In this document: one piece after another, positions 1 through 8,861 of the stretch
Layout of the letters: every line of letters starts with the position of its first letter
Numbering within the stretch: the first letter of the stretch is position 1
The notes under the pieces: generated by a model
Database searches by the model: none
Told to the model about the DNA's origin: nothing
The model's input: only the letters and a program-made list of their open reading frames with translations
Made by a program: the position numbers and the translations under genes
Assembly (NCBI RefSeq): GCF_017813335.1
Contig: NZ_JAGIYY010000001.1
Coordinates: forward strand, 1-64,000
Length of the DNA stretch: 64,000 bases
Direction: 5' to 3'
DNA from: Tianweitania sediminis
Lineage (GTDB): Bacteria; Pseudomonadota; Alphaproteobacteria; Rhizobiales; Rhizobiaceae

Positions 1-1
1 C

Positions 2-97
2 GAGCACCGGCCGCACACGAGCCTGCGCGGCCTCACCCCGAACGAGTTTGCAACCCGGTCCAGATCGGACCACAAGGAGAACAGAGTCCAGTTATGA
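2..97 (+). pseudogene. C-terminal end of an IS3-type transposase (window-edge fragment)
   Basis: The first 31 codons read as the tail of an IS3-family OrfB transposase: a His-Arg-Pro-His-x-Ser-Leu segment followed by Leu-Thr-Pro-Asn-Glu-Phe, the usual ending of the rve integrase domain, then a short basic tail and TGA at 95-97. The rest lies upstream of the window, so I cannot tell whether the element is intact. About 25 bases after the stop the sequence leaves anything IS-like; I could not define the terminal inverted repeat. It suggests the region just downstream was reached by transposition. Confidence 0.6.
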
Positions 98-229
98 ACG
101 AGGGCTGATCGGGGGCAACGTCATTTCGGTAAGCCAAAGTCAAACTTGATGGGCAGTAGCGCGACTGATCGATGTTGCTAGCCTCGATCACACTAATGTC
201 TTATCGACATCAACGAGGAGTGAAACACC

Positions 230-1174
230 GTGGCCGTCGCTAGAGCTTACACGCCTGTAAACATGTTCACGGCCGATTCATTCGAGGCAGAGCTCGTCGA
301 AGCTAGCGCAACTCGAATTGTTCTATCCGATGGGGCTGACTTCGGTGTCTACTATGGCGAGGGCTTCACCTACGATGCCTCTGGTCTGACGGGCGGAACA
401 CTGACGGGTTATGCAGCATACGTAGGTAGTGTTCTGGCGATCGAGGTTGGTGGACTAGCTGTGGATGCCATCACCGCAGGTAACCTAATCAACGCTAATA
501 ACCTGCTGACGCTCTTCTCAGTCGCCTTAGCTGGTAATGACGAGATTGCTGGATCGAACGGCGATGATGCGCTTGCAGGCTTCACGGGCAACGACATCAT
601 AGATGCGGGGCAAGGCGCGAACTACATCGACGGCGGCGAGGGTTTCGACTTCGCAGCCTACGCCAACCCGCTCAGCACATACTCGTTTGACATCGCAAAC
701 GGAAACCTGTTGGTCAGCAGCACCGACGGGCTGGCTCGGGACACCATCGCCGGAGTTGAAAGGCTGCTGTTCTCGGACGTGGCCTTGGCGTTTGATACTG
801 GAGCAGTGCAGGCCTTTAGGCTTTACCAGGCAGCGTTTGACAGAGCACCAGATCTGGGTGGCGTCTCATTCTGGGTCAACAAGATTGACACAGGCACAAG
901 CCTCCTATCAGCTGCCGCCAGCTTCATCGGATCGGACGAGTTTCGCTCGCTCTATGGCACATCTCCTACGGATGAGCAGTTCGTGGATCTGCTCTATGAG
1001 AACGTTCTGAACCGAGCTGCTGACGCGAGCGGCTACAGCTATTGGATCGGCAGAATGGATACCGGGTTGTCACGTGAGGCCGTCCTGTTGGAATTTTCGG
1101 AAAGTCCGGAGAACCAGTCCAACACGGCCGCGTCCGTGAGGTTTGGGGTGATCTTGGACTACAATTACTTCTGA
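230..1174 (+). CDS. RTX-like / DUF4214 protein, probably secreted
   Basis: 314 residues, GTG start with a GAGGAG box at 215-220. Residues about 101-137 hold glycine/aspartate-rich nonapeptide-like repeats (GSNGDD, FTGNDIID, GGEGFD) of the RTX calcium-binding type. Residues about 195-298 hold two copies of the DUF4214 pattern (Leu-Tyr, Ala-x-Asp-Gly/Ser-x-Gly-x-x-x-Trp). Proteins of this kind usually leave through type I secretion with a C-terminal signal and appear in surface or matrix proteins. No T1SS genes are nearby. The codon use looks less GC-biased than the neighbours and a transposase tail lies just upstream, so recent acquisition is likely. The exact role is unknown. Confidence 0.75.
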   Translation: MAVARAYTPVNMFTADSFEAELVEASATRIVLSDGADFGVYYGEGFTYDASGLTGGTLTGYAAYVGSVLAIEVGGLAVDAITAGNLINANNLLTLFSVALAGNDEIAGSNGDDALAGFTGNDIIDAGQGANYIDGGEGFDFAAYANPLSTYSFDIANGNLLVSSTDGLARDTIAGVERLLFSDVALAFDTGAVQAFRLYQAAFDRAPDLGGVSFWVNKIDTGTSLLSAAASFIGSDEFRSLYGTSPTDEQFVDLLYENVLNRAADASGYSYWIGRMDTGLSREAVLLEFSESPENQSNTAASVRFGVILDYNYF

Positions 1175-1566
1175 GAAGGACAGCCGTTGTCGCGAAGAAA
1201 CACGAAAGCGCCATATCCCAACCCCCCAAACCTTAAGCGTTACACGTGGCGGGCGTATCGTCAGTGCCTCACAACGCCCTTTGCGCCTTTGGGCTGACGT
1301 GCGTACTCGCCGCAGAAGGTCGATCGGACTGCTTCCATCGTGAATGTCCGTTGACGCGAATTCTTTATCGCCAGTAGCGCGCATTGCGAATTTGATCTGG
1401 GAGTCGAGAGACCGAGCGGACCAATGGAGTCTTGCGGCCTCGTGTTCGAATACTTCTGCATTCACCGGGCCAAACCAATTACGTAGGCGCTGGCGTATGC
1501 ACCGGTGAAAACCTGTTCTCGGCGGCAAACTGCTTGAAGTCCAGCGCGCCACGGTTCCCAATCCAC
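1175..1566. other. Intergenic stretch, nothing convincing
   Basis: 392 bases between the DUF4214 gene and the convergently oriented DMT transporter. Only short ORFs without ribosome sites or family-like sequence are present. A GTTCGAAT near 1443 resembles a tRNA T-loop, but the flanks do not pair and no cloverleaf can be drawn. It may be debris from the insertion that brought the upstream gene. Confidence 0.4.
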
Positions 1567-2460
1567 TCAAACGACCGACTTCTTCTTGATAACCGGTCCG
1601 CGGTGCGGTCCAGGCTCTCTGAACAGGAAGTAGAACAAGCTGCTGCAGAAGATGACCAACGCTCCGGCACAGGTCCAGAAACTGGGGAAAGTGCCCCAGA
1701 CGATCCATGTGATCGCGAGCGACCAGATCAAGCCCGAATAACCGAACGGGGCTAGATCCGCAGCCGGAGCGATGCGGTAGGCCATGGAGCCAAGGCCGAT
1801 ACCCAAGCTCGAAAAAACTGCCGAAGCTGCAAAGATAAGCAAGTCTTCAGGGTGCACGCTTGTCCACTCTGCTAGTGCCACAGGTGCCACGAAGAGCGCC
1901 TGAAAGGCCGCGGCGAGGAAGCTGACTGTCCATAGATTGTCTGCTTCAGGCAACCACCGCGCCGTGACAGAATTGGCCGCGTAGAGAAACGACGCACCCA
2001 GGATGTAGAGCGACGCTGGCTGGAAGGTTTCCGAGCCTGGCTGGATGGCGATGATGACGCCGGCGAAGCTGCAAAGCCCGGCAGACCACTTCTTCCAGCC
2101 GACCACCTCTTTGAAGAAGAGTGCCGAAGCCGCCGTAACCATCAAGGGCAAGGCGAAGAGGATTACTGTCGCCTCAGCGACGCTGAGATGCTCCAGCCCG
2201 CGGATATACAGGTACGCTGCCAGCAGGTTGAGGGCGCCGCGGATGGCGTGGAAGCCCACACGGGACGAGCCCGAAACACGCGTTCGGCCAACTGCCACCG
2301 CCAAAATGACCAGCAGCGGCAGCGCCATCGTGCTTCGGATCAGAATGATCATCCCTACCGAATAGTCGTCCACCAGGAACTTCGTGGTCATGTCGTTCAA
2401 GTTGTAACAAAGGGACGCCAGGCAGATCATCACGATGCCGCGTAGAATGTGGCTAGGCAT
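1567..2460 (-). CDS. DMT-superfamily transporter (EamA domains)
   Basis: 297 residues from the ATG at 2460, chosen over a longer frame (to 2577) because AGGAGG sits just upstream and the protein then begins directly at the first membrane helix. About ten hydrophobic helices form two EamA halves, the normal drug/metabolite transporter layout. These inner-membrane carriers export or import small metabolites; the substrate cannot be read from sequence. The gene is divergent from the flavin oxidoreductase at 2835. The C-terminus is a short basic cytoplasmic tail. Confidence 0.85.
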   Translation of the reverse strand: MPSHILRGIVMICLASLCYNLNDMTTKFLVDDYSVGMIILIRSTMALPLLVILAVAVGRTRVSGSSRVGFHAIRGALNLLAAYLYIRGLEHLSVAEATVILFALPLMVTAASALFFKEVVGWKKWSAGLCSFAGVIIAIQPGSETFQPASLYILGASFLYAANSVTARWLPEADNLWTVSFLAAAFQALFVAPVALAEWTSVHPEDLLIFAASAVFSSLGIGLGSMAYRIAPAADLAPFGYSGLIWSLAITWIVWGTFPSFWTCAGALVIFCSSLFYFLFREPGPHRGPVIKKKSVV

Positions 2461-2834
2461 CGCTCCTCCTGGTGACCCTCTGCATCGCCGGCGCTCGAGA
2501 AGCTGAAACCGGATGAGAACGATCGACGCCCCGCTGTTCACGCTGAACCTGGCCAAGAACCCTGTCGTGGAAGGCATGGCTGGAAGACCCGCCGCCGAGA
2601 TCCTTTGGCACCTGCATGGCCATCGTCACGATGCCGGCGTCAGTGGTGTGCCCCCTTGTCGGAGGGCGGCAGCGGCGACGGACAGGATCTTCATTCTAGG
2701 CTCTCCCATCCGCAACTGCGGCATCGTTGGACGCTCAGCCAGAAAAAAGTTGGACGTCCAACCAATTTTCTCTTTACACCGGGCTACCAGAATTTTAGAA
2801 AAGCAACAACTGAAAACGGCAGGGGGAGCCGATC
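2461..2834. promoter_or_regulatory. Divergent intergenic region with a perfect palindrome
   Basis: 374 bases between the DMT gene and the flavoenzyme gene. It holds the ribosome site of each, a 14-base palindrome at 2749-2762 and an A-rich run before it. On the minus strand a 22-codon ORF (2694-2626) with a weak ribosome site may be the start of a decayed gene, but I cannot name it. No convincing full-length gene is present. Confidence 0.4.
2749..2762. promoter_or_regulatory. Perfect 14-bp palindrome, candidate operator
   Basis: GTTGGACGTCCAAC is perfectly self-complementary and lies 73 bases before the flavoenzyme start, where an operator would be expected. The half-site TGGACGT recurs upstream of the peptide operon (near 30290) and of dctP (near 60957), although with different spacers. 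The binding protein is unknown. Confidence 0.45.
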
Positions 2835-3869
2835 GTGCATACACGCGTGACAGACCTGTTGGGCGTCCGCTACCCGATCATTCAGGGCGGTATGCAGTGG
2901 GTGGGTCGCGCCGAGTTGGCTTCCGCCGTTTCCAACGCTGGCGGACTCGGATTCTTGACTGCCCTGACACAGCCAAGCCCAGAAGCGCTGCGCGAAGAAA
3001 TTGCGCGCTGCCGTTCAATGACCGACAAGCCTTTCGGCGTGAACCTCACCATTCTTCCTTCCACCAATCCGCCGCCCTATGAAGCCTATCTCGATGCAGC
3101 GCTCGACAGCGGCGTCCGCATTTTGGAAACGGCAGGTCGCAGCCCGAAAGAGTTCATCGCCAAAGCGAAGGAGGCCGGCGCCGTGATCGTGCATAAATGC
3201 ACGGCCGTGCGACATGCATTGTCGGCTGAACGAGCCGGCGTCGACGCAATCTCCATCGACGGCTTCGAGGCCGCTGGCCATCCGGGCGAGGATGATATTG
3301 GCGGCCTTGTCCTGTTCGCCGCTGCTGCGAAGGCGGTGAAGGTCCCGCTGATTGCCTCAGGGGGCATAGGAACTGGGCAGGGATTGGCCGCCGCGATGAT
3401 GCTTGGCGCCGAGGGCGTGAACATGGGCACGCGCTTTTGCGCGACAAGGGAAGCGCCAATTCATGAGGACATCAAACGTGCGCTGCTCAACGCTTCGGAG
3501 CGCGACACGAACCTGATCTTCCGCACATTGCGCAACACCGGACGCGTCCTCAAGAACCGCATATCGGATGAGGTCGTTGCCACCGAAATGAGGCCGGGAG
3601 GCTGCGAATTCGCGGATATCCAGCCGCTGGTCGCGGGCTCGCGCGGGCGGACGGCGCTGGAAACAGGTGCGGTGGATGAAGGGCTGGTTTGGGCGAGCCA
3701 GGTGATCGGCTTGGTGGATGACATCCCGACCTGCGCAGAACTCATCGAACGAATGATCCATGATTGCCGTGAGGCTATGACCCGGGGTTTGGCCGCATTC
3801 AACAATCTGGGAAGTCCGCGCAGCGACCTCGAGCGCAACGGCACAACGGCAGTCAGAGCCATGAACTAA
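2835..3869 (+). CDS. Nitronate monooxygenase / NAD(P)H-dependent flavin oxidoreductase family
   Basis: 344 residues with a GTG start just after AGGGGGAGCC. It begins with the family's typical Tyr-Pro-Ile-Ile-Gln-Gly-Gly-Met-Gln entry, and has the FMN phosphate-binding segment Ala-Ser-Gly-Gly-Ile-Gly around residue 175 followed by Gly-Ala-x-Gly-Val-x-Met-Gly-Thr-Arg-Phe. This is a TIM-barrel FMN protein of the 2-nitropropane dioxygenase family, which oxidises alkyl nitronates or, in relatives, acts as an enoyl reductase. It precedes the ABC/CoA gene run by about 115 bases and may be part of that catabolic unit. The real substrate is open. Confidence 0.85.
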   Translation: MHTRVTDLLGVRYPIIQGGMQWVGRAELASAVSNAGGLGFLTALTQPSPEALREEIARCRSMTDKPFGVNLTILPSTNPPPYEAYLDAALDSGVRILETAGRSPKEFIAKAKEAGAVIVHKCTAVRHALSAERAGVDAISIDGFEAAGHPGEDDIGGLVLFAAAAKAVKVPLIASGGIGTGQGLAAAMMLGAEGVNMGTRFCATREAPIHEDIKRALLNASERDTNLIFRTLRNTGRVLKNRISDEVVATEMRPGGCEFADIQPLVAGSRGRTALETGAVDEGLVWASQVIGLVDDIPTCAELIERMIHDCREAMTRGLAAFNNLGSPRSDLERNGTTAVRAMN

Positions 3870-3985
3870 GCCGTGTCCGCTGGAGGAGAGCTGATGCGGT
3901 GAGAAGGACAACAGTGAGAATCGGCAACAAACACGCCGGCGATTAAACCGGCCCGGAAGGGTCTTCTTTGGGAGGAGAAGAAAGC

Positions 3986-5014
3986 ATGAAACGACATCTG
4001 CTAGCGACCGCCGCAGTAATTGCGGTCACAATGCCCGCCTTGGCTGAGGAGACTGTCAGCTACGCATCGTATGGCGGCGCCTACCAGGAAGGTGTGCGCA
4101 AGGCCATTCTCGACCATCTTCCGAAAGACCACGACATGAAGGTCGTGGACTATGTCCTGTCCGGTGGAATTCGCGACATCCGCACCAAGGTCAAAGCCAA
4201 TGCCGTCGACATCGACGTGGCGGAGCTTTACGGCGGGCTTTGCGATCAGGCGGTGACGGAAGACCTGATCATTCCGCTGGATTACTCGAAGATCCCGAAC
4301 GCTGCGGGCATTCCGGAGAACCTTCGCCAAAGCCACTGGATCGGCTTCACGGCCTATTCCACCGTTCTTGCCTACAACACCGATGTTTACGGCGACAGTC
4401 CGCCGAAGAACTGGGCTGACTTCTTCAACGTCGAAGAGTTTCCTGGAACGCGCGCCATCGGAGGAACCTATCCCTCCACGAACATGGAGATCGCGCTGCT
4501 CGCCGATGGCGTGCCAAAGGATGAGATCTACCCTGTGGACATGGAACGAGCACTCAAGAAGTGGACTGAGTTCAAGGACAACATCACGGTGCGTTGGACC
4601 ACAGGCGCCCAAGCCACCCAGCTGGCGACCTCCGAAGAGGTTGACATGTTGACGATCTGGGCGGCTCGCATCGAGGCCGCGATCAAGGAGGGCGCTCCCT
4701 ACGCTTACACGCTCAACGACGCTGTGATGGATGTGGAGTGCCTGGTGGTTCCGAAGAACTCACCCAATCCCGAAGGCGCAATGCGTCTGATCAATCATCT
4801 GCTCGATCCGAAGTATCAGGCAAACCTGCCTGACTACATCCCCTACGGACCGATGAATCAAGATGCCTTCAAGCTGGGTCTGATCTCGCCCGAAAAGGCG
4901 GCGCAGGTTGTTACCAGCACAGAAAACCTGAAGAAGCAGCTGATCACGGATATGCCGTGGTGGGCGAAGAACGTCGAGAAGGCCCAGACCATGTGGGACT
5001 CTGCGATGCAGTGA
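3986..5014 (+). CDS. ABC transporter periplasmic binding protein, polyamine/PotD-like type
   Basis: 342 residues from ATG 3986, which follows GGAGGAG at 3971-3977; a frame extension to 3968 would destroy the signal peptide. Residues 1-20 form a cleavable Sec signal ending Ala-Leu-Ala. The mature part has the extracellular solute-binding family 1/PotD pattern (Tyr-x-x-Tyr-Gly-Gly-Ala-Tyr; later Val-x-Trp-Thr-Thr-Gly-Ala-Gln). It binds a small cationic or carboxylic ligand in the periplasm and feeds the importer encoded directly downstream. A strong stem-loop separates it from the ATPase gene, consistent with higher expression of the binding protein. Confidence 0.88.
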   Translation: MKRHLLATAAVIAVTMPALAEETVSYASYGGAYQEGVRKAILDHLPKDHDMKVVDYVLSGGIRDIRTKVKANAVDIDVAELYGGLCDQAVTEDLIIPLDYSKIPNAAGIPENLRQSHWIGFTAYSTVLAYNTDVYGDSPPKNWADFFNVEEFPGTRAIGGTYPSTNMEIALLADGVPKDEIYPVDMERALKKWTEFKDNITVRWTTGAQATQLATSEEVDMLTIWAARIEAAIKEGAPYAYTLNDAVMDVECLVVPKNSPNPEGAMRLINHLLDPKYQANLPDYIPYGPMNQDAFKLGLISPEKAAQVVTSTENLKKQLITDMPWWAKNVEKAQTMWDSAMQ

Positions 5015-5024
5015 TCGCCAGGTC

Positions 5025-5056
5025 GGAACTGGCGCCCGCAAGAAGGCGCCAGTTCC
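5025..5056 (+). other. 12-bp perfect stem-loop between binding-protein and ATPase genes
   Basis: GGAACTGGCGCC (5025-5036) pairs perfectly with GGCGCCAGTTCC (5045-5056) around an 8-base loop. It starts 10 bases after the stop of the binding-protein gene. No clear T-run follows, so it reads better as an mRNA-stabilising or processing hairpin, or an attenuating terminator, than as a full terminator. Such hairpins after binding-protein genes commonly raise their level relative to the permeases. Confidence 0.65.
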
Positions 5057-5156
5057 GCAGCGAACTTCTTTGATGACGGCATGTGGTTCACCAGCAGGTT
5101 TGGCTGGGTACTGCCTCTTGTGCCGACATGTTTCTGACTTCAGGCGGGATTTGGAA

Positions 5157-6254
5157 ATGGCCACAGCTTCCACGACGACGGCTCTGCCGGTTCTGGTCCA
5201 GTCGCTTTCCAAGCACTTTGGCGAGGTTCGAGCCGTTGAGGACATTACCTTTGACATCCGTCCCGGTGAGTTCCTGACGCTCCTCGGCCCGTCTGGGTCA
5301 GGCAAAACGACGCTTCTGATGATGATCGCCGGCTTCAGCCGGCCGACTGCTGGCTCGATACAGATCGCGGGTCAGGAAATCGTGCACCTGCCCCCACACA
5401 AACGCAACATCGGCATGGTGTTCCAGAACTACGCATTGTTCCCCCACATGACCGTTGGCGAGAACGTTGCTTATCCTTTGCGCCTGCGGGGCGTGGGGAA
5501 GGCCGAGATCAAAGATCGGGTGCAACGGGTGCTCGATCTCGTCCAACTCGGCAGCTATGCCGACCGCAACATCAGTCAGCTTTCCGGCGGCCAGCGCCAA
5601 CGCATCGCACTGGCCCGCGCCATTGTTTTCGAACCAAAAATTCTCTTGATGGACGAGCCGCTGTCGGCACTCGACAAGCAATTGCGTGAAACGATGCAGA
5701 TCGAGATTCGCAGTCTGCATGACCGGCTGGGTATGACCACGATATCGGTGACCCACGACCAGCGCGAGGCTCTGACAATGTCAGACCGCATCGCGGTGTT
5801 TTCCAAGGGGCGGCTTGCCCAGGTCGCCACGCCGTCCGATCTCTACGAGCACCCGGAAAGCCAGTTTGTGGCCGAATTCATCGGCGAGTCCAGTTTCCTT
5901 CCCCTAGAAGAGAAGAACGGTCAGTGGTGCTATAATGGCCGGCCCCTCAAACTAGCTGACGATGGGATCGGCGCCGCCGACACCATGCTTTTGATGCTTC
6001 GTCCGGAGCGGCTGCGCTGGACGGAAGACAACGCCGCCGCTTCTGGCGACGGAAACCAGTTCACCGGCCAGGTTCGAACGGTCGTCTTCCAGGGCGAAAG
6101 CCTGCTGTTTGAGGTGATGCTCGACGGTGGCCACACGGTTTTCGTGCGGATGGCCAACCGTTCGGAGAACGTGCGGGCCTTGCCGCAGGCTGGCCAGAGC
6201 GTGGCACTGCGGCTTGAGCGTGCCGACGCTCGCCTGGTGCGGGCGGAGGGCTAG
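5157..6254 (+). CDS. ABC transporter ATP-binding protein, PotA-like
   Basis: 365 residues from ATG 5157; the frame is open upstream but the protein aligns with the family only from Met-Ala-Thr-Ala. Walker A is GPSGSGKTT (about residue 46), the Q-loop is FQNYALFPHM, the signature is LSGGQRQR and Walker B is ILLMDEP, followed by SVTHDQ. The C-terminal 110 residues form the TOBE/OB regulatory domain found in polyamine and iron importers. It powers import with the two permeases that follow at 5- and 10-base distances. Confidence 0.92.
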   Translation: MATASTTTALPVLVQSLSKHFGEVRAVEDITFDIRPGEFLTLLGPSGSGKTTLLMMIAGFSRPTAGSIQIAGQEIVHLPPHKRNIGMVFQNYALFPHMTVGENVAYPLRLRGVGKAEIKDRVQRVLDLVQLGSYADRNISQLSGGQRQRIALARAIVFEPKILLMDEPLSALDKQLRETMQIEIRSLHDRLGMTTISVTHDQREALTMSDRIAVFSKGRLAQVATPSDLYEHPESQFVAEFIGESSFLPLEEKNGQWCYNGRPLKLADDGIGAADTMLLMLRPERLRWTEDNAAASGDGNQFTGQVRTVVFQGESLLFEVMLDGGHTVFVRMANRSENVRALPQAGQSVALRLERADARLVRAEG

Positions 6255-6258
6255 TCCC

Positions 6259-7179
6259 ATGGCGCAAGCAGCCGTGCTGCAATCACCTTCTGGTTCTTCC
6301 AAGACCATTCGGCTTGAGCAAAATCGTGAGGCGCTCGAGAAAGACAAGCGTGCGGAAGCGCGGGTGATGTTCCACCTCACGGTGCCCGCGCTTGTGATCG
6401 TGGGGCTCCTGATGGTGGCCCCCATCGCCTGGCTCTTGTCGATGTCCTTTGTCGCTCCGGATGGCCAACTCAGCCTCGAAAACTACCGGTTGTTCTTCGC
6501 CGAACCCGTGTATCGCGACATGTTCCTCAACACCTTCAAGATCGCGTTCATCGTCACGGTGCTCTGCCTGTTGTTGGGTTATCCTGTGGCCTATCTCCTG
6601 GCGATCACACCTGCGCCGTGGTCCGGCTTGCTGATGCTGGCCGTTCTGATGCCCTTCTGGACATCCACGCTCGTGCGGACCTTCTCCTGGCTCATCATCC
6701 TTCAGCGAAACGGCCTCGTGAACTCCGCCTTGGTGGGTGCCGGTCTGGTTGAGCGGCCGATCCCGCTTGTGCACAACATGACCGGCACGATCATCGGCAT
6801 GGTTCACATCATGGTGCCGTTTCTGATCTTGCCGCTCTACGCGTCCATGAAGGCGATCGACGGCAATCTGATGCGCGCAGCCGCCAATCTCGGCTCTTCG
6901 CCTGCGCATGCCTTTGCCCGTGTTTACCTGCCCCTATCGATGCCGGGCCTGGTGGCGGGCACGATCATGGTCTTCGTCATGTGCTTGGGCTTCTACATCA
7001 CCCCCGCTCTTCTGGGCGGCGGCAAGGTGAAGATGATCGCTCAACGCATCGAAGAGTCGTTGTCACTCTATGCCACCTGGGGTCCCGCCGCAGCGTTGGC
7101 GGTGCTGCTTCTCCTTATGACGGCTCTCTGCCTCGGCCTCAGCCTGATGCTGGTGCGTCGTTTGACGCCGGAAGTGTGA
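6259..7179 (+). CDS. ABC transporter permease, PotB-like
   Basis: 306 residues from ATG 6259, five bases after the ATPase stop and preceded by GGAGGG. There are six predicted helices, with an N-terminal cytoplasmic stretch of about 35 residues. The EAA-like loop is at Ala-Ala-x-Asn-Leu-Gly-Ser-Ser-Pro-x-x-Ala-Phe, the coupling site for the ATPase. It forms the inner-membrane channel with the next gene. Confidence 0.9.
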   Translation: MAQAAVLQSPSGSSKTIRLEQNREALEKDKRAEARVMFHLTVPALVIVGLLMVAPIAWLLSMSFVAPDGQLSLENYRLFFAEPVYRDMFLNTFKIAFIVTVLCLLLGYPVAYLLAITPAPWSGLLMLAVLMPFWTSTLVRTFSWLIILQRNGLVNSALVGAGLVERPIPLVHNMTGTIIGMVHIMVPFLILPLYASMKAIDGNLMRAAANLGSSPAHAFARVYLPLSMPGLVAGTIMVFVMCLGFYITPALLGGGKVKMIAQRIEESLSLYATWGPAAALAVLLLLMTALCLGLSLMLVRRLTPEV

Positions 7180-7188
7180 GGTTTAGCC

Positions 7189-8007
7189 GTGGAATCTTAC
7201 GTTTCGCACCGTTCGCGCCTTTGGCTCTACATCCTCGTAGGGCTGGTGATCTTCTACCTCGTGGCGCCATCGCTCATCGTCATCCCGACGTCTTTCAGTT
7301 CCAGCCGGTCTTTATCCTTTCCACCGCCAGACTTTTCGCTCCGCTGGTATCGCGGCTTTTTCGGCGAGGAGAAGTGGCTGGCGGCCACTTGGGTGTCGCT
7401 ACGTGTTGCATTCGGCACAATGATCGTGGCGACGATCACGGGTGTGGCGGCCTCGTACGCCTTGCATGTTTCAGGTTTCCGCTTGAACAACATGGTGCGT
7501 GCGACCCTGATCTCGCCGCTTGCTGTTCCTTCGATCCTGATCGCCATCGGCATCTTCTTTGTCTACGCTCGCATCGGCGGCCTGCTAAACACCATCCCCG
7601 GCATCATCTTTGCCCATTGCGTTGTGGCCATGCCCTTCGTGATCCTCACGATGTCAGCCGGTTTCAATTCCTACGACATGACGCAGGAAATGGTTGCCCG
7701 CAGCCTTGGCGCGAACCGGTTCAAAGCGTTCAGGACCGTGACTCTGCCGCAGCTGAAATTCTCTGTCGTTACTTCCATGCTGCTGGCATTTCTCGTCTCG
7801 TTCGACGAGTTGATCATTTCGCTCATGATCTCGTCCGGCCCCGTGGCGACCCTCCCGCGCGTTACATTCGCCACGCTGCGTGACGACGTGGACCCGACCC
7901 TCGCTGCCGCTTCAACCCTGATGCTGATCGTTACGACGGTGCCGCCGCTTGTTCTGCACATCGTCACGAGTCGCGCGAAGCGGAAGGACCGCAGACATGC
8001 TGGATGA
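7189..8007 (+). CDS. ABC transporter permease, PotC-like
   Basis: 272 residues with a GTG start, placed by the GAGG box just before it. Six hydrophobic helices; the coupling loop is Ala-Arg-Ser-Leu-Gly-Ala-Asn-Arg-Phe-Lys-Ala-Phe. The stop overlaps the next gene by 11 bases, so transport and CoA enzymes are translationally coupled. This joins the importer to the acyl-CoA metabolism encoded downstream. Confidence 0.9.
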   Translation: MESYVSHRSRLWLYILVGLVIFYLVAPSLIVIPTSFSSSRSLSFPPPDFSLRWYRGFFGEEKWLAATWVSLRVAFGTMIVATITGVAASYALHVSGFRLNNMVRATLISPLAVPSILIAIGIFFVYARIGGLLNTIPGIIFAHCVVAMPFVILTMSAGFNSYDMTQEMVARSLGANRFKAFRTVTLPQLKFSVVTSMLLAFLVSFDELIISLMISSGPVATLPRVTFATLRDDVDPTLAAASTLMLIVTTVPPLVLHIVTSRAKRKDRRHAG

Positions 8008-8818
8008 TCTCAACCGGGAACTTGAGGGTTTCGTGCATCTAAAACGCGAAGCCGAGGTGCTTGAGATCCGCATGGTCAAGCCCAAGGTGAACGCGATCTG
8101 TCGCCGCTTCAGCCGCGCCATGGAACGCGCCGCCCTTTACCTGCAGCATGAGCCCGAGTTGAGGGTCGGCATCTTGTCCAGTGGCAACGATAAGGCCTTC
8201 TCGGCAGGCATGGACTTCCTCGAGGGCACCCTCGAAGGCGAAGGGGCTCGCGAAGCTGGAGCCCGCGAAGGCGGCTTTGGCGGGATCACCACCCTTTGGT
8301 CGCTGAAGAAACCGTTGATCGCCGCCATCAATGCACCAGCAATAGGTGGCGGTTTGGAACTGGCGCTTTCCTGCGACCTCCTGCTGATGGCGGACGAAGC
8401 CTCTTTTCAGCTTCCGGAACTCGCGCGCGGCCTGCTTCCCGACGGGGGCGGCCTTCAACGCCTGCCGCGCCGGATTCCGTTCCACGTCGCCACAGCGATG
8501 ATCTGGACGGGGGAGCCCATGACTGCGGCGGAGGCCCGGCACTGGGGCTTGGTTTATCGCACAGCGCCTCGGGCCGAACTGATGGACCTTGCCTGGGCCG
8601 TTGCCCGCAAGATCGGTCGAGGAGCCCCATTGGCACAGCAGGCCTTCAAAGAATCGCTGCGCTTCGTGGACGCCATGCCAGATCGTGAGGCGATGGCCAT
8701 GCGCGGGGACTCGGATGCCGACCTCGTCAATTTCCGCAGGATGCTTGCTTCGCAGGACATGATCGAGGGACAGCGCGCTTTCCTGGAAAAGCGCGAGCCA
8801 CGCTGGCAGGGGCGCTGA
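7997..8818 (+). CDS. Enoyl-CoA hydratase/isomerase (crotonase) family protein
   Basis: 273 residues; start ATG 7997 overlaps the permease stop. The crotonase fold is recognised by Ala-Phe-Ser-Ala-Gly-Met-Asp-Phe and Ala-Pro-Ala-Ile-Gly-Gly-Gly-Leu-Glu-Leu-Ala, the two oxyanion-hole segments. Family members hydrate, isomerise or hydrolyse CoA thioesters. The long charged insertion between these segments, rich in Gly/Glu/Ala, is unusual and may shape a distinct substrate pocket. A second paralogue follows directly. Confidence 0.85.
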   Translation: MLDDLNRELEGFVHLKREAEVLEIRMVKPKVNAICRRFSRAMERAALYLQHEPELRVGILSSGNDKAFSAGMDFLEGTLEGEGAREAGAREGGFGGITTLWSLKKPLIAAINAPAIGGGLELALSCDLLLMADEASFQLPELARGLLPDGGGLQRLPRRIPFHVATAMIWTGEPMTAAEARHWGLVYRTAPRAELMDLAWAVARKIGRGAPLAQQAFKESLRFVDAMPDREAMAMRGDSDADLVNFRRMLASQDMIEGQRAFLEKREPRWQGR

Positions 8819-8861
8819 GAAACAATTCGCAGCGGAGGCTGCACGAGAGTGGAGGGACATG

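Noticed and set aside
1380-1465. tRNA-like patch with GTTCGAAT
   Set aside because: The flanking stems do not pair and no acceptor, D-arm or anticodon stem can be drawn.
2626-2694. Minus-strand mini-ORF (Met-Lys-Ile-Leu-Ser-Val...)
   Set aside because: Only 22 codons, not recognisable, and no continuation in frame; at best a remnant.
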